Shown: positions 34,273 through 42,825 of the stretch, one piece after another
Numbering within the stretch: position 1 is the first letter of the stretch
Layout: each line of letters begins with the position of its first letter
Assembly (NCBI GenBank): GCA_016930015.1
Contig: JAFGHR010000084.1
Span: 1 to 64,000, forward strand
Direction of reading: 5' to 3'
Origin: Anaerolineae bacterium
GTDB taxonomy: Bacteria; Chloroflexota; Anaerolineae; Aggregatilineales; Aggregatilineaceae
DNA: 64,000 nt
Made by a program: the position numbers and the translations under genes
Notes under the pieces: generated by a model
What the model was told of the DNA's origin: nothing
What the model saw: the letters and a program-made list of their open reading frames with translations, nothing else
Databases searched by the model: none

Positions 34273-35319
34273 TTAGCGCAGACTGCGTACCAGGAAGACG
34301 TCAACCGCCTCCTCGCGCCCACGGACCACGTGTGATCCTTGCGATTCGACTTTCACGTCGTTTTGAATCAGGCTGTAGGTGTCCTCGCTGATCAGAATCC
34401 GGTTCCCTTTGCTGAGTCCCTGCAACCGGCTGGCGAGGTTAACGGTATCGCCAATGGCGGTGAAGTCCATGATTTCTTGTGTGCCGACATTACCCACAAT
34501 CGCCCGCCCGGTGTGGATGCCAAAATTGACGTTAAGGCGGAACTCCGGGGCCAGTTCACGCTGAAACTCGCCGAGTGTCGCGTGGATTTTAAGCGCGGTG
34601 CGTACTGCCCGCAGCGCATGATCGATCTGTGGCAGCGGCGTGTTGTACAGCGCCATCACGCCGTCGCCCAGGAATTTGTCGATCGTGCCGCCGTGCCGTT
34701 TGATGTGGTGTACAATCAGCGAATGATAACGGTTAAGCACGTCTAACAGGCGGCCCGGCTCGGTTTGTTCGGCTATCGTCGTGAAGTTTTCCAGGTCGGC
34801 AAACAGGACCGTGACAATCGCCTCGGCCCCGCCCAGCGTAACGCGGGTGGGGTCTTCGAGAAGCTGTTCGACGATCTCATGTGCGACAAAACGCTCGAAT
34901 GCCTGGCGCAGTTGCTGGCGTTGCTGGCGCAGGCTGTCGGTATATTCTTTGGCGCGAAGCTGGGTGTTGATGCGGGCGATCAGTTCACGCGGGTGAAATG
35001 GCTTGACCAGGTAGTCATCGGCGCCTAGCCCCAGCCCGGTCACGCGTGACTCAACGTCAGACAGCGCGGTTAACATGATCACGGGGGTTTTGGCGGTTGC
35101 GGGGTTCTTTTTGATGGTTTCGACAACCACAAACCCATCCATTTCTGGCATGTTGACATCCAGGATAACGAGATCGGGCGGTTCAGCCTGGATTTTCTCC
35201 AATGCGATCTTGCCGTTTTCGGCCAGTACCGGCTTGTGACCCAGGCTGAGCAAAATATCGCGCACCAGCTCGCGACTGTCGCGGTTGTCCTCGGCAACAA
35301 GCACCGTAGCGTGATTCAT
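34273..35319 (-). CDS. Receiver domain fused to a class III adenylate cyclase
   Basis: A 348-residue protein. Receiver domain 1-120: acceptor Asp54 in LVILDVNMPEMDG, Lys in YLVKPF. A helix links to a class III cyclase domain (~165-345): metal Asp175 in FADLENFT, Asp219 in KFLGDGVMA, purine-selecting Lys215 and Thr287 in DFTAIGDTVN, and the transition-state pair Asn294/Arg298. All needed residues are there, and the Lys/Thr pair points to ATP, so it should make cAMP under phosphorelay control. It lies 35 bases after a stand-alone receiver gene, probably one operon. Confidence 0.9.
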   Translation of the reverse strand: MNHATVLVAEDNRDSRELVRDILLSLGHKPVLAENGKIALEKIQAEPPDLVILDVNMPEMDGFVVVETIKKNPATAKTPVIMLTALSDVESRVTGLGLGADDYLVKPFHPRELIARINTQLRAKEYTDSLRQQRQQLRQAFERFVAHEIVEQLLEDPTRVTLGGAEAIVTVLFADLENFTTIAEQTEPGRLLDVLNRYHSLIVHHIKRHGGTIDKFLGDGVMALYNTPLPQIDHALRAVRTALKIHATLGEFQRELAPEFRLNVNFGIHTGRAIVGNVGTQEIMDFTAIGDTVNLASRLQGLSKGNRILISEDTYSLIQNDVKVESQGSHVVRGREEAVDVFLVRSLR

Positions 35320-35354
35320 GCTCCCATCTTCACCTTGTGATGCCGCGTCGTTAT

Positions 35355-35744
35355 TTAGCCCAGAAAGTGCGCCAGTTTGCTGGCCAATTCGCGGAGGTCT
35401 ATCGGCTTGGAAACGTAATCATCACACCCGGCGCTCAGCGCTTTTTCACGATCGCCGACCATGGCATGGGCCGTTAGGGCAATGATAGGGATGTGTGACA
35501 GTGTATCGTTCGCCTTGATTTTTTGGGTCGCCGCCCACCCATCCATCCTGGGCAGCGAAAGGTCCATCAAGATCAGGTCTGGGATCTCGGCTTCGGCCTT
35601 GGTCAGACCTTCTTCGCCATCGACCGCGACGAGCACTTCATATTGCAGCGATGCCAGGACGTCAGTGATGAGGATGCGATTGTCAGGATTGTCTTCTACG
35701 ACCAGAACACGTTTTACCATAAGCCTGTGCGCACGCTGTGGCAT
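35355..35744 (-). CDS. Stand-alone receiver-domain response regulator
   Basis: A 129-residue receiver domain with VEDNPDN, the acceptor Asp in LILMDLSLPRMDG, Thr in IALTAHAM and Lys in YVSKPID. There is no output domain, so it acts in phosphotransfer or by binding partners. AAGGGAAGGGGG stands just before ATG 35744; ATG 35720 is also possible but has no site. It is followed by the REC-cyclase gene. Confidence 0.85.
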   Translation of the reverse strand: MPQRAHRLMVKRVLVVEDNPDNRILITDVLASLQYEVLVAVDGEEGLTKAEAEIPDLILMDLSLPRMDGWAATQKIKANDTLSHIPIIALTAHAMVGDREKALSAGCDDYVSKPIDLRELASKLAHFLG

Positions 35745-36073
35745 GCCCCCTTCCCTTGTATGGCGATATGGTTAAATAGTAGCGTATTGTATGCCTGTTT
35801 GCACCTATTCGCACTCACCGTCAGAGTGATATCCTTACTCGTATAGTGAGTGTGCGGCCAACACGGCCACGGTTAGCGCGCGTAGGCTGCTGTTGCTGCC
35901 GGATAGTGTCTATAGTGTGATGTTATCACTCATCGGGTGATCAGTGCCAGTCGATATGTCAAATAACATGAAAACAATTGAGCCGGAACTGTACGGGCCG
36001 CCCATGTGCATGTGCAGGTTTGTATACTCCTGATATTATGTCGTGTGCTGGACACATTTTGGGCCGCGCCCGT
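35745..36073. other. Gene-free gap
   Basis: About 330 bases without a convincing gene. I see a TTGACA on the minus strand (35957-35962) with no matching -10 box, and short GTGATcn-type repeats around 35915-35945, but no clear regulator site, terminator or gene remnant. Confidence 0.4.
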
Positions 36074-36916
36074 TTATGATGCGGGTGAACCGCGATGCCC
36101 GGCCATCCAGGCCGCGCCAAAATCGACCAGCGCCCGCTGCCGGATCAGCCGGGCGGCTGCACACGCGACCTTGCCCAGTCGAAGCGTGTCGCGGTTGTCC
36201 GGTTCGGCGGCCTGCTCGAACGCGGCGCCAATGGTCACAAAATCGGAGTCATCGATATCGACGTTTTCAAATGTGATCCACTGCCGCACCCCGTCCACCA
36301 GGACCGGCGCGCCTTCGGTGATCGTGCGCTTGCCGGGCCAGTCGGCGCGGTATTCGGCCAGGTGGAGCGACGTGTTGCTGTCATACCCGACCCCCAGCAG
36401 CAGCACCCAGCCATCGAGATCATACATGCGCGCCAGCGGGGATGTTTCGCCCAGCCCGTGCGCGAACTGGTGATCAGCCGTGATCACGTCACGCCTGGCG
36501 CCCCATGCCGCGAACGACACCTGCGGGTGAGCGCTGCGCACCACGCCGCGCTGTTTGCGGAAACACGCCGGAATCTTCCCCATGCCGCGCGTCGGCGTCA
36601 GATCGGGATCATAAGCGGGCATCGTCTGCCGGATGGTGTCCCACCACGCGTCGGGAACCGGCGGATTCTGCCAGTTGGCAGGGTCGGACAGATCGCCGGA
36701 TTGGGTGGGCATGACCAGGGTGCCCGCCGTGCTGATGGCGCGTTCCAGGGCCAGCACGACCGCCGGAGCGCCGCCGCATACCCAGCCTAACGCGCTTAAC
36801 GACGAGTGTACGAGCAGGGTCATGCCGCGCGTGACGCCGAGGGCTTGCAGGTCGGCGATCAGTGACGCGACGGTGGCCGGTGTGCTGGCGGCTGAAACGG
36901 TATCGTGTTCGCTCAT
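36074..36916 (-). CDS. AAC(3)-family aminoglycoside N-acetyltransferase-like protein
   Basis: A 280-residue protein from ATG 36916; the ribosome-binding site is weak. The family pattern is clear: LLVHSSLSALGWVCGGAPAV near the N-terminus, GTLVMPTQSGDLSDPANWQN, then LTPTRGMGKIP and RSAHPQVSFAAWG with the family's His. AAC(3)/YokD-type enzymes use acetyl-CoA to acetylate amino groups, in classical cases the 3-amino group of aminoglycosides. Many such genes in environmental bacteria have unknown substrates. It follows four sensor-kinase genes on the same strand, 79 bases after the last. Confidence 0.85.
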   Translation of the reverse strand: MSEHDTVSAASTPATVASLIADLQALGVTRGMTLLVHSSLSALGWVCGGAPAVVLALERAISTAGTLVMPTQSGDLSDPANWQNPPVPDAWWDTIRQTMPAYDPDLTPTRGMGKIPACFRKQRGVVRSAHPQVSFAAWGARRDVITADHQFAHGLGETSPLARMYDLDGWVLLLGVGYDSNTSLHLAEYRADWPGKRTITEGAPVLVDGVRQWITFENVDIDDSDFVTIGAAFEQAAEPDNRDTLRLGKVACAAARLIRQRALVDFGAAWMAGHRGSPAS

Positions 36917-36995
36917 GTCAGGAGTATCTCTTTTTGATGCAGCGCGTTTGACCTGGTCCGGGGTCAGGCGCCCGCGCGTGTCAAGTACGCGCGCG

Positions 36996-38456
36996 TCACG
37001 TACGCGCCGCCATCGCCTGAATGTGTCGCCCGGCGGTCTTGTGGTCCACGGCGGGCAGCGTGACAAAAAACGTCGTGCCCTGTCCGGGCTGGCTGATCAG
37101 CCAGATACGACCGCCGTGCATCTCGACCAGCTTTTTGGTGATCGCCATGCCCAGGCCGGTGCCCTGGTATTGGCGCGTGCTGGAGCTGTCCAACTGTTGG
37201 AATTCGGCAAACACGGCGTCGTAGTTGTCGGGATGAATGCCGATCCCGGTATCAACAAATTCGAGCTGGACCATGCGGTTGCCCTGGACGCCCAGCGCGC
37301 GAATGGTGATGCTGCCTTCCGATGTAAACTTGATCGCGTTGGCGAGGATGTTGGTCACGATCTGCTGGGTGCGGACCTCGTCGGCCCACAGGTGCGGCGT
37401 GTCGGCGAATTCACGCACGATCGACAGGCCCTTTTCAGTCGCCAGCGGTTCAATCGTATTGAGCACCCCTTCGAGCAGCGCCGCCGTATCCAGCGCGGCC
37501 CACTCCAGCGTAACGCGGCCACTCTCGATCCGGTTTAAATCCAGCACGCCGTTGACGAGATCGAGCAGGTGGTGCCCGTTGCGGATCACTTTTTCCAGCC
37601 GGTCGCGCTGCGTATCGTTGAGCGCGCCGTATGTGCCGTTCACGACAAGCTGGGTGTAACCGATAATACTGTTGAGCGGGGTGCGCAGTTCGTGGCTCAT
37701 GTTGGTCAAAAACTGGTTTTTCATGCGGCTGGCGGCTTCGAGTTCGTCGTTATGCATGGCCAGCTTTTGATTGAGCGTGGCCAGCGGGTTAAATAACTCA
37801 AAGCGCAGCACTTGCCGCCCCATCACCACCGCCGACGCGGCCAGGAAAAGCGCGCTGAAGGGCACCGGCACAAGCGGCCAGATGACGGTCGCGGAAACCA
37901 CGCTCAGCATGACAAATACCGGCGCCAACCACAGCCAGCGCGAGCGCTCGCCTTGCATGCGCCGCAGCACGACCGCCGTGGTGAGCAAATAGCCGATCAT
38001 CAGGCTGGCCGACACCAAGCCATAGGGGGTCCAGTGGCCCTGGTAGCTGCCGTCTTGGGTGGCCACCGGCTCGAAGTCGTTGACCAGCCTGCCATCCCAC
38101 ATGCTCACGAGTAAAATCACGACCAACACCAACCCACCCCCGCGCACTATGCGGATCGTGAGGGTGTGGATTCCGGAGAACTCGGACGCAAAGAAAAAGG
38201 TCATGACCACGAACAGAATGTACAGGGTCATGGCGAGGTAAAAGATTTCGGCGGGATCAGCGTTGAGTTCATCCACAAAGCGCGCCAATCCGTTCACGAG
38301 GCTGTACGCCATCAACAGCAGCATGACGGCGGCAAATAACTGGTTGGCGCGGCGGCGTGGTGCCTGCCACAATACCAGCATGAGCAGCGCCGCCGCGATG
38401 ACGGCTGTCATTACATTGGCCGACAGCACGATCAGCGTTACGTTTGACAGCTTCAT
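36996..38456 (-). CDS. Membrane sensor histidine kinase
   Basis: A 486-residue protein with about seven N-terminal membrane segments (1-215), then a HisKA domain with the phospho-acceptor His255 in MSHELRTPLNSIIGYTQ and a HATPase domain with NILANAIKFT (N box), VDTGIGI (G1) and GTGLGMAITKKL (G2). No receiver is attached. Its start overlaps the end of the next kinase gene upstream by 4 bases, so the two are translationally coupled and may be a receptor pair. Confidence 0.9.
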   Translation of the reverse strand: MKLSNVTLIVLSANVMTAVIAAALLMLVLWQAPRRRANQLFAAVMLLLMAYSLVNGLARFVDELNADPAEIFYLAMTLYILFVVMTFFFASEFSGIHTLTIRIVRGGGLVLVVILLVSMWDGRLVNDFEPVATQDGSYQGHWTPYGLVSASLMIGYLLTTAVVLRRMQGERSRWLWLAPVFVMLSVVSATVIWPLVPVPFSALFLAASAVVMGRQVLRFELFNPLATLNQKLAMHNDELEAASRMKNQFLTNMSHELRTPLNSIIGYTQLVVNGTYGALNDTQRDRLEKVIRNGHHLLDLVNGVLDLNRIESGRVTLEWAALDTAALLEGVLNTIEPLATEKGLSIVREFADTPHLWADEVRTQQIVTNILANAIKFTSEGSITIRALGVQGNRMVQLEFVDTGIGIHPDNYDAVFAEFQQLDSSSTRQYQGTGLGMAITKKLVEMHGGRIWLISQPGQGTTFFVTLPAVDHKTAGRHIQAMAART

Positions 38457-40294
38457 GGGGCGGACTCCTGATGCGGGGGGGCGGTGTTCACCAGACGCCG
38501 GACACTGTCGATCAACTGCTGCTCGTTGATGGGTTTGGTGATGAATCCGGCGGCTCCACTGTCGCTGAGTTTCTGGTGATCGGTGATGACCGACACGATC
38601 AGCACCGGGATCGATCGCAGTTGGTTGTCCTCACGCAGTTGGGCGAGCACCTGCATGCCGTCGGCGTGCGGCATGACCACGTTGAGTGTGATCAGTGACG
38701 GTGAAATTTCACGGGCCAGGCGCAGCCCGTCTTTAGCGCTGGATGCGCCGTACACCTGAAAACTGGCGTTCTCCAGGTACTCCTGGATGGTTTCGATGGC
38801 ATCGGTATCGTCGTCAATCACCAGCACAACGCGCCCCCTGGCGTTTGGGCCGGGTTTGAACTCAGCCCGCGCGGCTGCCGATACCGCCGCCGCAGGCAGC
38901 GCTACATGAAAACTGCTGCCCATGCCGGGTGTGCTTTCGAACCAGATATGCCCGTTGTGCATTTCAACCAGATGCCGCGCCAGCGTTAGCCCCAGCCCGG
39001 TCCCTTCGTGGCGGCGTGTAGGTGATTCGGTGGTTTCTTGAAATGCCTTAAAGACATGTTCCTGTTTTTCCGGCGGGATGCCGATCCCGGTATCGATCAC
39101 GCTCAGGATGATCTGGCGGCGTCCGGCGTCATGGTTACCCCGCACGGTAACGCTGCCTTCATCGGTGAACTTGATCGCGTTTGATATCAGGTTCCACGCG
39201 ATCTGATAGGTGCGGGCACGGTCTGCCCACAGCACAGGTAGATTCGCATAGTCGCGGTTGATCGCCAGCCCTTTGCTCTGGGCCTGGGATGAAAAACTCT
39301 CTAGCAGTTCGTTGAGCATGGTGGTGATATCAATAGCTTCCGGGTTGAGTGCCAGGTGTCCGGCTTCGATCTTGCTCAAGTCCAGCACGTCGTTGATCAG
39401 GTCCAGCAGTAAATAACCGTTGTGCACGACTTTTTCCAGGCGGTCAACCTGAAGCGCCGACAAATTACCATACGTGCGGTTGAGCACCAGGTTGGTGTAG
39501 CCAATAATACTGTTGAGCGGGGTGCGGAGTTCGTGGCTCATGTTGGCCAAAAACTGGCTTTTCATGCGTGTTGCTTCGTCTAGCTCGATGTTTTTGGCGA
39601 TAAGCTCCTGGTTCAGGTCAATGAGCGGCTGGAACACGTGGCGTGTGAGCACGGAGCGCCCCAAAAACACCACCGCGATCGTAATGCCTGCCGCGTTGAT
39701 CGCGTATTGGCTCAGGCTGGGTTTGATGGCAAATGACGCGATCCCCAGGGTCAAAAAGACGACCGGCACGGCTAACTCGTGGGTTTTGGGGTGGCGGTGG
39801 CGAAAAATCAAATAATAGATGCTGCTGCCCAGGTACACCAGGATCACCCCGATCCCGATCGACCCGATCGGGGTGATCTCGTAACGATACGCGCCGCTGG
39901 ACAGCGGTTCCAGGTTGTCGAAAATCGCGTCGCCCCACACCAGCCCGATCCCGATCAATGCCGCCGGGACGGTGGTCAGGTGCTCAATACGGCGCAGCGG
40001 GTGTGGCACCCCGGCAAACGCCAGTAAAAAGTTAAACAACAGCACAACCGCCGCGATGTAAACCGTCGCGCTGCTGTACAGCAGGGCTTTTGCGTCCAGA
40101 TTGAACTGCTGCGCTACCGGCCACACGGTGTTAAACATGCCATGCAGCGCAAACATAGTCATTGCCAGGCTGAAGTACAGGTTGCTGCGCCGCCGCGAGT
40201 CTTCAAGGACGATCAACAGCGCAAGTGCTGCACTAAAGGTGGCCAGTGTTGCGTTGGTTGCCAGGCTGAAATATCCTGCTATACCGATCGACAT
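38453..40294 (-). CDS. Membrane hybrid histidine kinase with a degenerate receiver
   Basis: A 613-residue protein. Seven or so membrane segments (1-220), HisKA with His254 in MSHELRTPLNSIIGYTNL, and HATPase with WNLISNAIKFT and GTGLGLTLARHL. The C-terminal receiver (~487-600) has DDDTDA and Lys in FITKPIN, but the acceptor position is Asn538 (SLITLNVVMPHADG), so it cannot be phosphorylated in the normal way. It is coupled by a 4-base overlap to the next kinase. Its membrane part resembles those of its neighbours, pointing to duplication. Confidence 0.9.
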   Translation of the reverse strand: MSIGIAGYFSLATNATLATFSAALALLIVLEDSRRRSNLYFSLAMTMFALHGMFNTVWPVAQQFNLDAKALLYSSATVYIAAVVLLFNFLLAFAGVPHPLRRIEHLTTVPAALIGIGLVWGDAIFDNLEPLSSGAYRYEITPIGSIGIGVILVYLGSSIYYLIFRHRHPKTHELAVPVVFLTLGIASFAIKPSLSQYAINAAGITIAVVFLGRSVLTRHVFQPLIDLNQELIAKNIELDEATRMKSQFLANMSHELRTPLNSIIGYTNLVLNRTYGNLSALQVDRLEKVVHNGYLLLDLINDVLDLSKIEAGHLALNPEAIDITTMLNELLESFSSQAQSKGLAINRDYANLPVLWADRARTYQIAWNLISNAIKFTDEGSVTVRGNHDAGRRQIILSVIDTGIGIPPEKQEHVFKAFQETTESPTRRHEGTGLGLTLARHLVEMHNGHIWFESTPGMGSSFHVALPAAAVSAAARAEFKPGPNARGRVVLVIDDDTDAIETIQEYLENASFQVYGASSAKDGLRLAREISPSLITLNVVMPHADGMQVLAQLREDNQLRSIPVLIVSVITDHQKLSDSGAAGFITKPINEQQLIDSVRRLVNTAPPHQESAP

Positions 40295-40493
40295 GATCCG
40301 CTTTTTTTGAGTGAACTTGATGCCAGCCGATACCCCGTATTGTACCGGGTTCGTTATTATGGTACATCACGTACCGGTTTTGTGCATCATATCAGGTTGG
40401 GGTATCAGGGGCATCACATCAAACTGGGTGTTGGTTTTTTCCCCGTCCTGATAGTGATTCCGCCAATAATACCTGTTTGGGGGCGGCGAAAAC

Positions 40494-42824
40494 CTACGAA
40501 AACGCCGTGTGGTTCGCCGCATGGGCCGCGTCATCGAGCGCGATCACCAGGCTGTGCAGCAGGCTGTTTTCAGACGTTTTTTGCTGGCGGATCACGCGGG
40601 CGGTGTGGGCAAACACGGCGGTATCATCGATGTCCACAGTGCTCTCGGCACATAACACCAGCAGCGGCACATGACGGCGGCCCGGCTCGTTACGCAGCAG
40701 TTGTACGACTTCAAAACTGCTGATAGCGGTTGTGTTGAGGTCGAGCAGGACCAACCCCGGTTTGTTAGTGGTGTCGCGCAGCCACGCCAGTGATGTCTGG
40801 GCATCCTGGCACCCGGCGAGGGTCGTGATCCCCTCACTGTTCAGGAAATTACACAGGGTATCGCGTTCGTCCGGATCGTCGTTGATGATCACTGCCGGAT
40901 CGCTGACTTGTTCCCGCTGGATGTGTGCCAGCGCGGCCAGTAATTCGTCACGCTGGACCGGGCAGCGAATACACGTGCTCCGGCCCAATACCAGCCCGCT
41001 CGGTTCATCGTCGATGACACTCACAATGACCAGTGGAATAACCGCCGTCGCCGGATTCTGCCGGAAGCGCCAGATCACTTCCCAGCCGGACAAACACGGC
41101 ATCAGGATGTCAACCAGGATCGCGGCGGGGCGAACATCGTGAGCCCGTGCCAGCCCGCTGGCGCTGTCGGACGCACGCACCACGTGATAACCGCCCGCTT
41201 CCAGGGTCGCGGTCAGGATATCGGCGGCTTCGCTGCGGTCTTCGACAATCAACACGGTGGGCCTGCCGGTGGCGGGTCCGGCGGAGTGGCCCAGGTCGGC
41301 GCTGGTGATTTCAAGGGCGGGCAGGGCTACAAAAAAGGTGCTGCCTGCGCCCGATTGGCTGCGAACCCAGATGCGCCCGGTGTGCAGTTCAACCAGCCGT
41401 TTGGTGATCGCCAGTCCCAGCCCGGCACCCTCGTATTGGCGCGTGGCGCTGCCATCGGCCTGCCGGAATTCCTCAAAAATCCGCGCCTGGTCCTCCGGTG
41501 GGATGCCGATACCCGTGTCTTCCACGCTGATCACCAGCCAGCGGCGGTCCTCCAACCACCCGGTCACGGGTAGCGCAAAGTCGGCGCTCTGGCCGTCTTC
41601 GACGATCACACTCTGTGCCGACAGCCGGATATGTCCGTGTGTGGTGAACTTGATGGCATTGCTCAGCAGGTTGACCAACACCTGCCGGATGCGCAGTTCG
41701 TCGGCGTGGATCAGGTGCAGCGGTGACTGAAAATGAACCTGCATGTCGATGTCTTTACCGGCCAGCAGGGGGTCGATAGTGGCCAGCAGCCCGTCGGTCA
41801 TCGCTTCCAGGCTGGTCGGCCCCAGGTTGAGTTCCAGGCGACCGCCTTCGATCCGGCTCAGGTCGAGAATATCGTTGATCAGGGCCAGCAGATCATGCCC
41901 GTTGCGGAAGATTTTTTCGACACGGTCGGCCTGCTTATCGGTGAGTGGGCCGTAGATGTTGTTGAGCATCAATTCGCTGTACCCGACAATCGAGTTGAGC
42001 GGTGTACGCAGCTCGTGGCTCATATTGGCCAGAAATTTACTCTTGTACCGGTTGGCTTCGAGCAGTTCGTCGTTGAGTTGTTCGGTGCGTTCTTTTTCGG
42101 CAGCCAGGTCATTAAACGCCAGCCGCAGGTCGTTATTCAAGGCGCTAAGCTGGGTGTTGGCTTCGCTGAGCGGGATGAACAACTGCCAGCGCAGTACGGC
42201 ATACCCGATCAGGATCGCGGCCACTGTCGCCAGCACACCGCTGATCGGATATCCGCGCAGCGGCGCGAACAGGTTGATCAGGTAACCGGCTGGCAGCAGC
42301 AGGGCCGGGATGCGCAGCGGGGCGGCGCGGGGATCGTCGCTGCGCTGCAATACCAGCCACGCGATCAGGCTGTAGGCGAATACGTGGGCCAGGATAGCAT
42401 AACCCATCGGGAGAAAATCATACTGCGCTTTTACCTGGCCGGTTTCAGTGTACGCGACAGCTTCATGGCTCCACAGGGCGATGGCTGCCCCGATCAAAAC
42501 CACGACCGTCCACAGCGTCAGCCCGCGCACGAACCGGTAAGTGGGGCGGCACAACACGATCACGAACCAGTACAGCGTAACCGGCGCGACGGCCCGGCTT
42601 AACATCATGACGTAAAAATCGTCAGTTTCGCTCAAGGAGTTGATGTCCGGGAGCAGGCGAGCCAGCGACGCGTAAGAAGCGGCGCCGACCGCTGCTAAGT
42701 AGAGCGAAAACCACACGTTGAGCATGGTGCGGCGCGGCTGGATCAGCATCACAAATATCAGGCCCATTGTAATGCCCAACGACAGCCCATTAGCCAGTAA
42801 CATGACGGTGTGTTGCAGGTTCAT
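40494..42824 (-). CDS. Membrane hybrid histidine kinase with two receivers
   Basis: A 776-residue protein. Membrane segments occupy 1-220; His270 lies in MSHELRTPLNSIVGYSEL; the HATPase has NLLSNAIKFT and GAGLGLAITKRL. Receiver 1 has the acceptor Asp in ILVDILMPCLSG, but the conserved Lys is lost (STCIRCPVQ). Receiver 2 has Asp in LVLLDLNTTA, yet lacks the usual Met-Pro. Both are therefore unusual. It starts 1 base after the stop of the GAF-kinase gene, so they are one operon. Confidence 0.88.
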   Translation of the reverse strand: MNLQHTVMLLANGLSLGITMGLIFVMLIQPRRTMLNVWFSLYLAAVGAASYASLARLLPDINSLSETDDFYVMMLSRAVAPVTLYWFVIVLCRPTYRFVRGLTLWTVVVLIGAAIALWSHEAVAYTETGQVKAQYDFLPMGYAILAHVFAYSLIAWLVLQRSDDPRAAPLRIPALLLPAGYLINLFAPLRGYPISGVLATVAAILIGYAVLRWQLFIPLSEANTQLSALNNDLRLAFNDLAAEKERTEQLNDELLEANRYKSKFLANMSHELRTPLNSIVGYSELMLNNIYGPLTDKQADRVEKIFRNGHDLLALINDILDLSRIEGGRLELNLGPTSLEAMTDGLLATIDPLLAGKDIDMQVHFQSPLHLIHADELRIRQVLVNLLSNAIKFTTHGHIRLSAQSVIVEDGQSADFALPVTGWLEDRRWLVISVEDTGIGIPPEDQARIFEEFRQADGSATRQYEGAGLGLAITKRLVELHTGRIWVRSQSGAGSTFFVALPALEITSADLGHSAGPATGRPTVLIVEDRSEAADILTATLEAGGYHVVRASDSASGLARAHDVRPAAILVDILMPCLSGWEVIWRFRQNPATAVIPLVIVSVIDDEPSGLVLGRSTCIRCPVQRDELLAALAHIQREQVSDPAVIINDDPDERDTLCNFLNSEGITTLAGCQDAQTSLAWLRDTTNKPGLVLLDLNTTAISSFEVVQLLRNEPGRRHVPLLVLCAESTVDIDDTAVFAHTARVIRQQKTSENSLLHSLVIALDDAAHAANHTAFS

Positions 42825-42825
42825 C

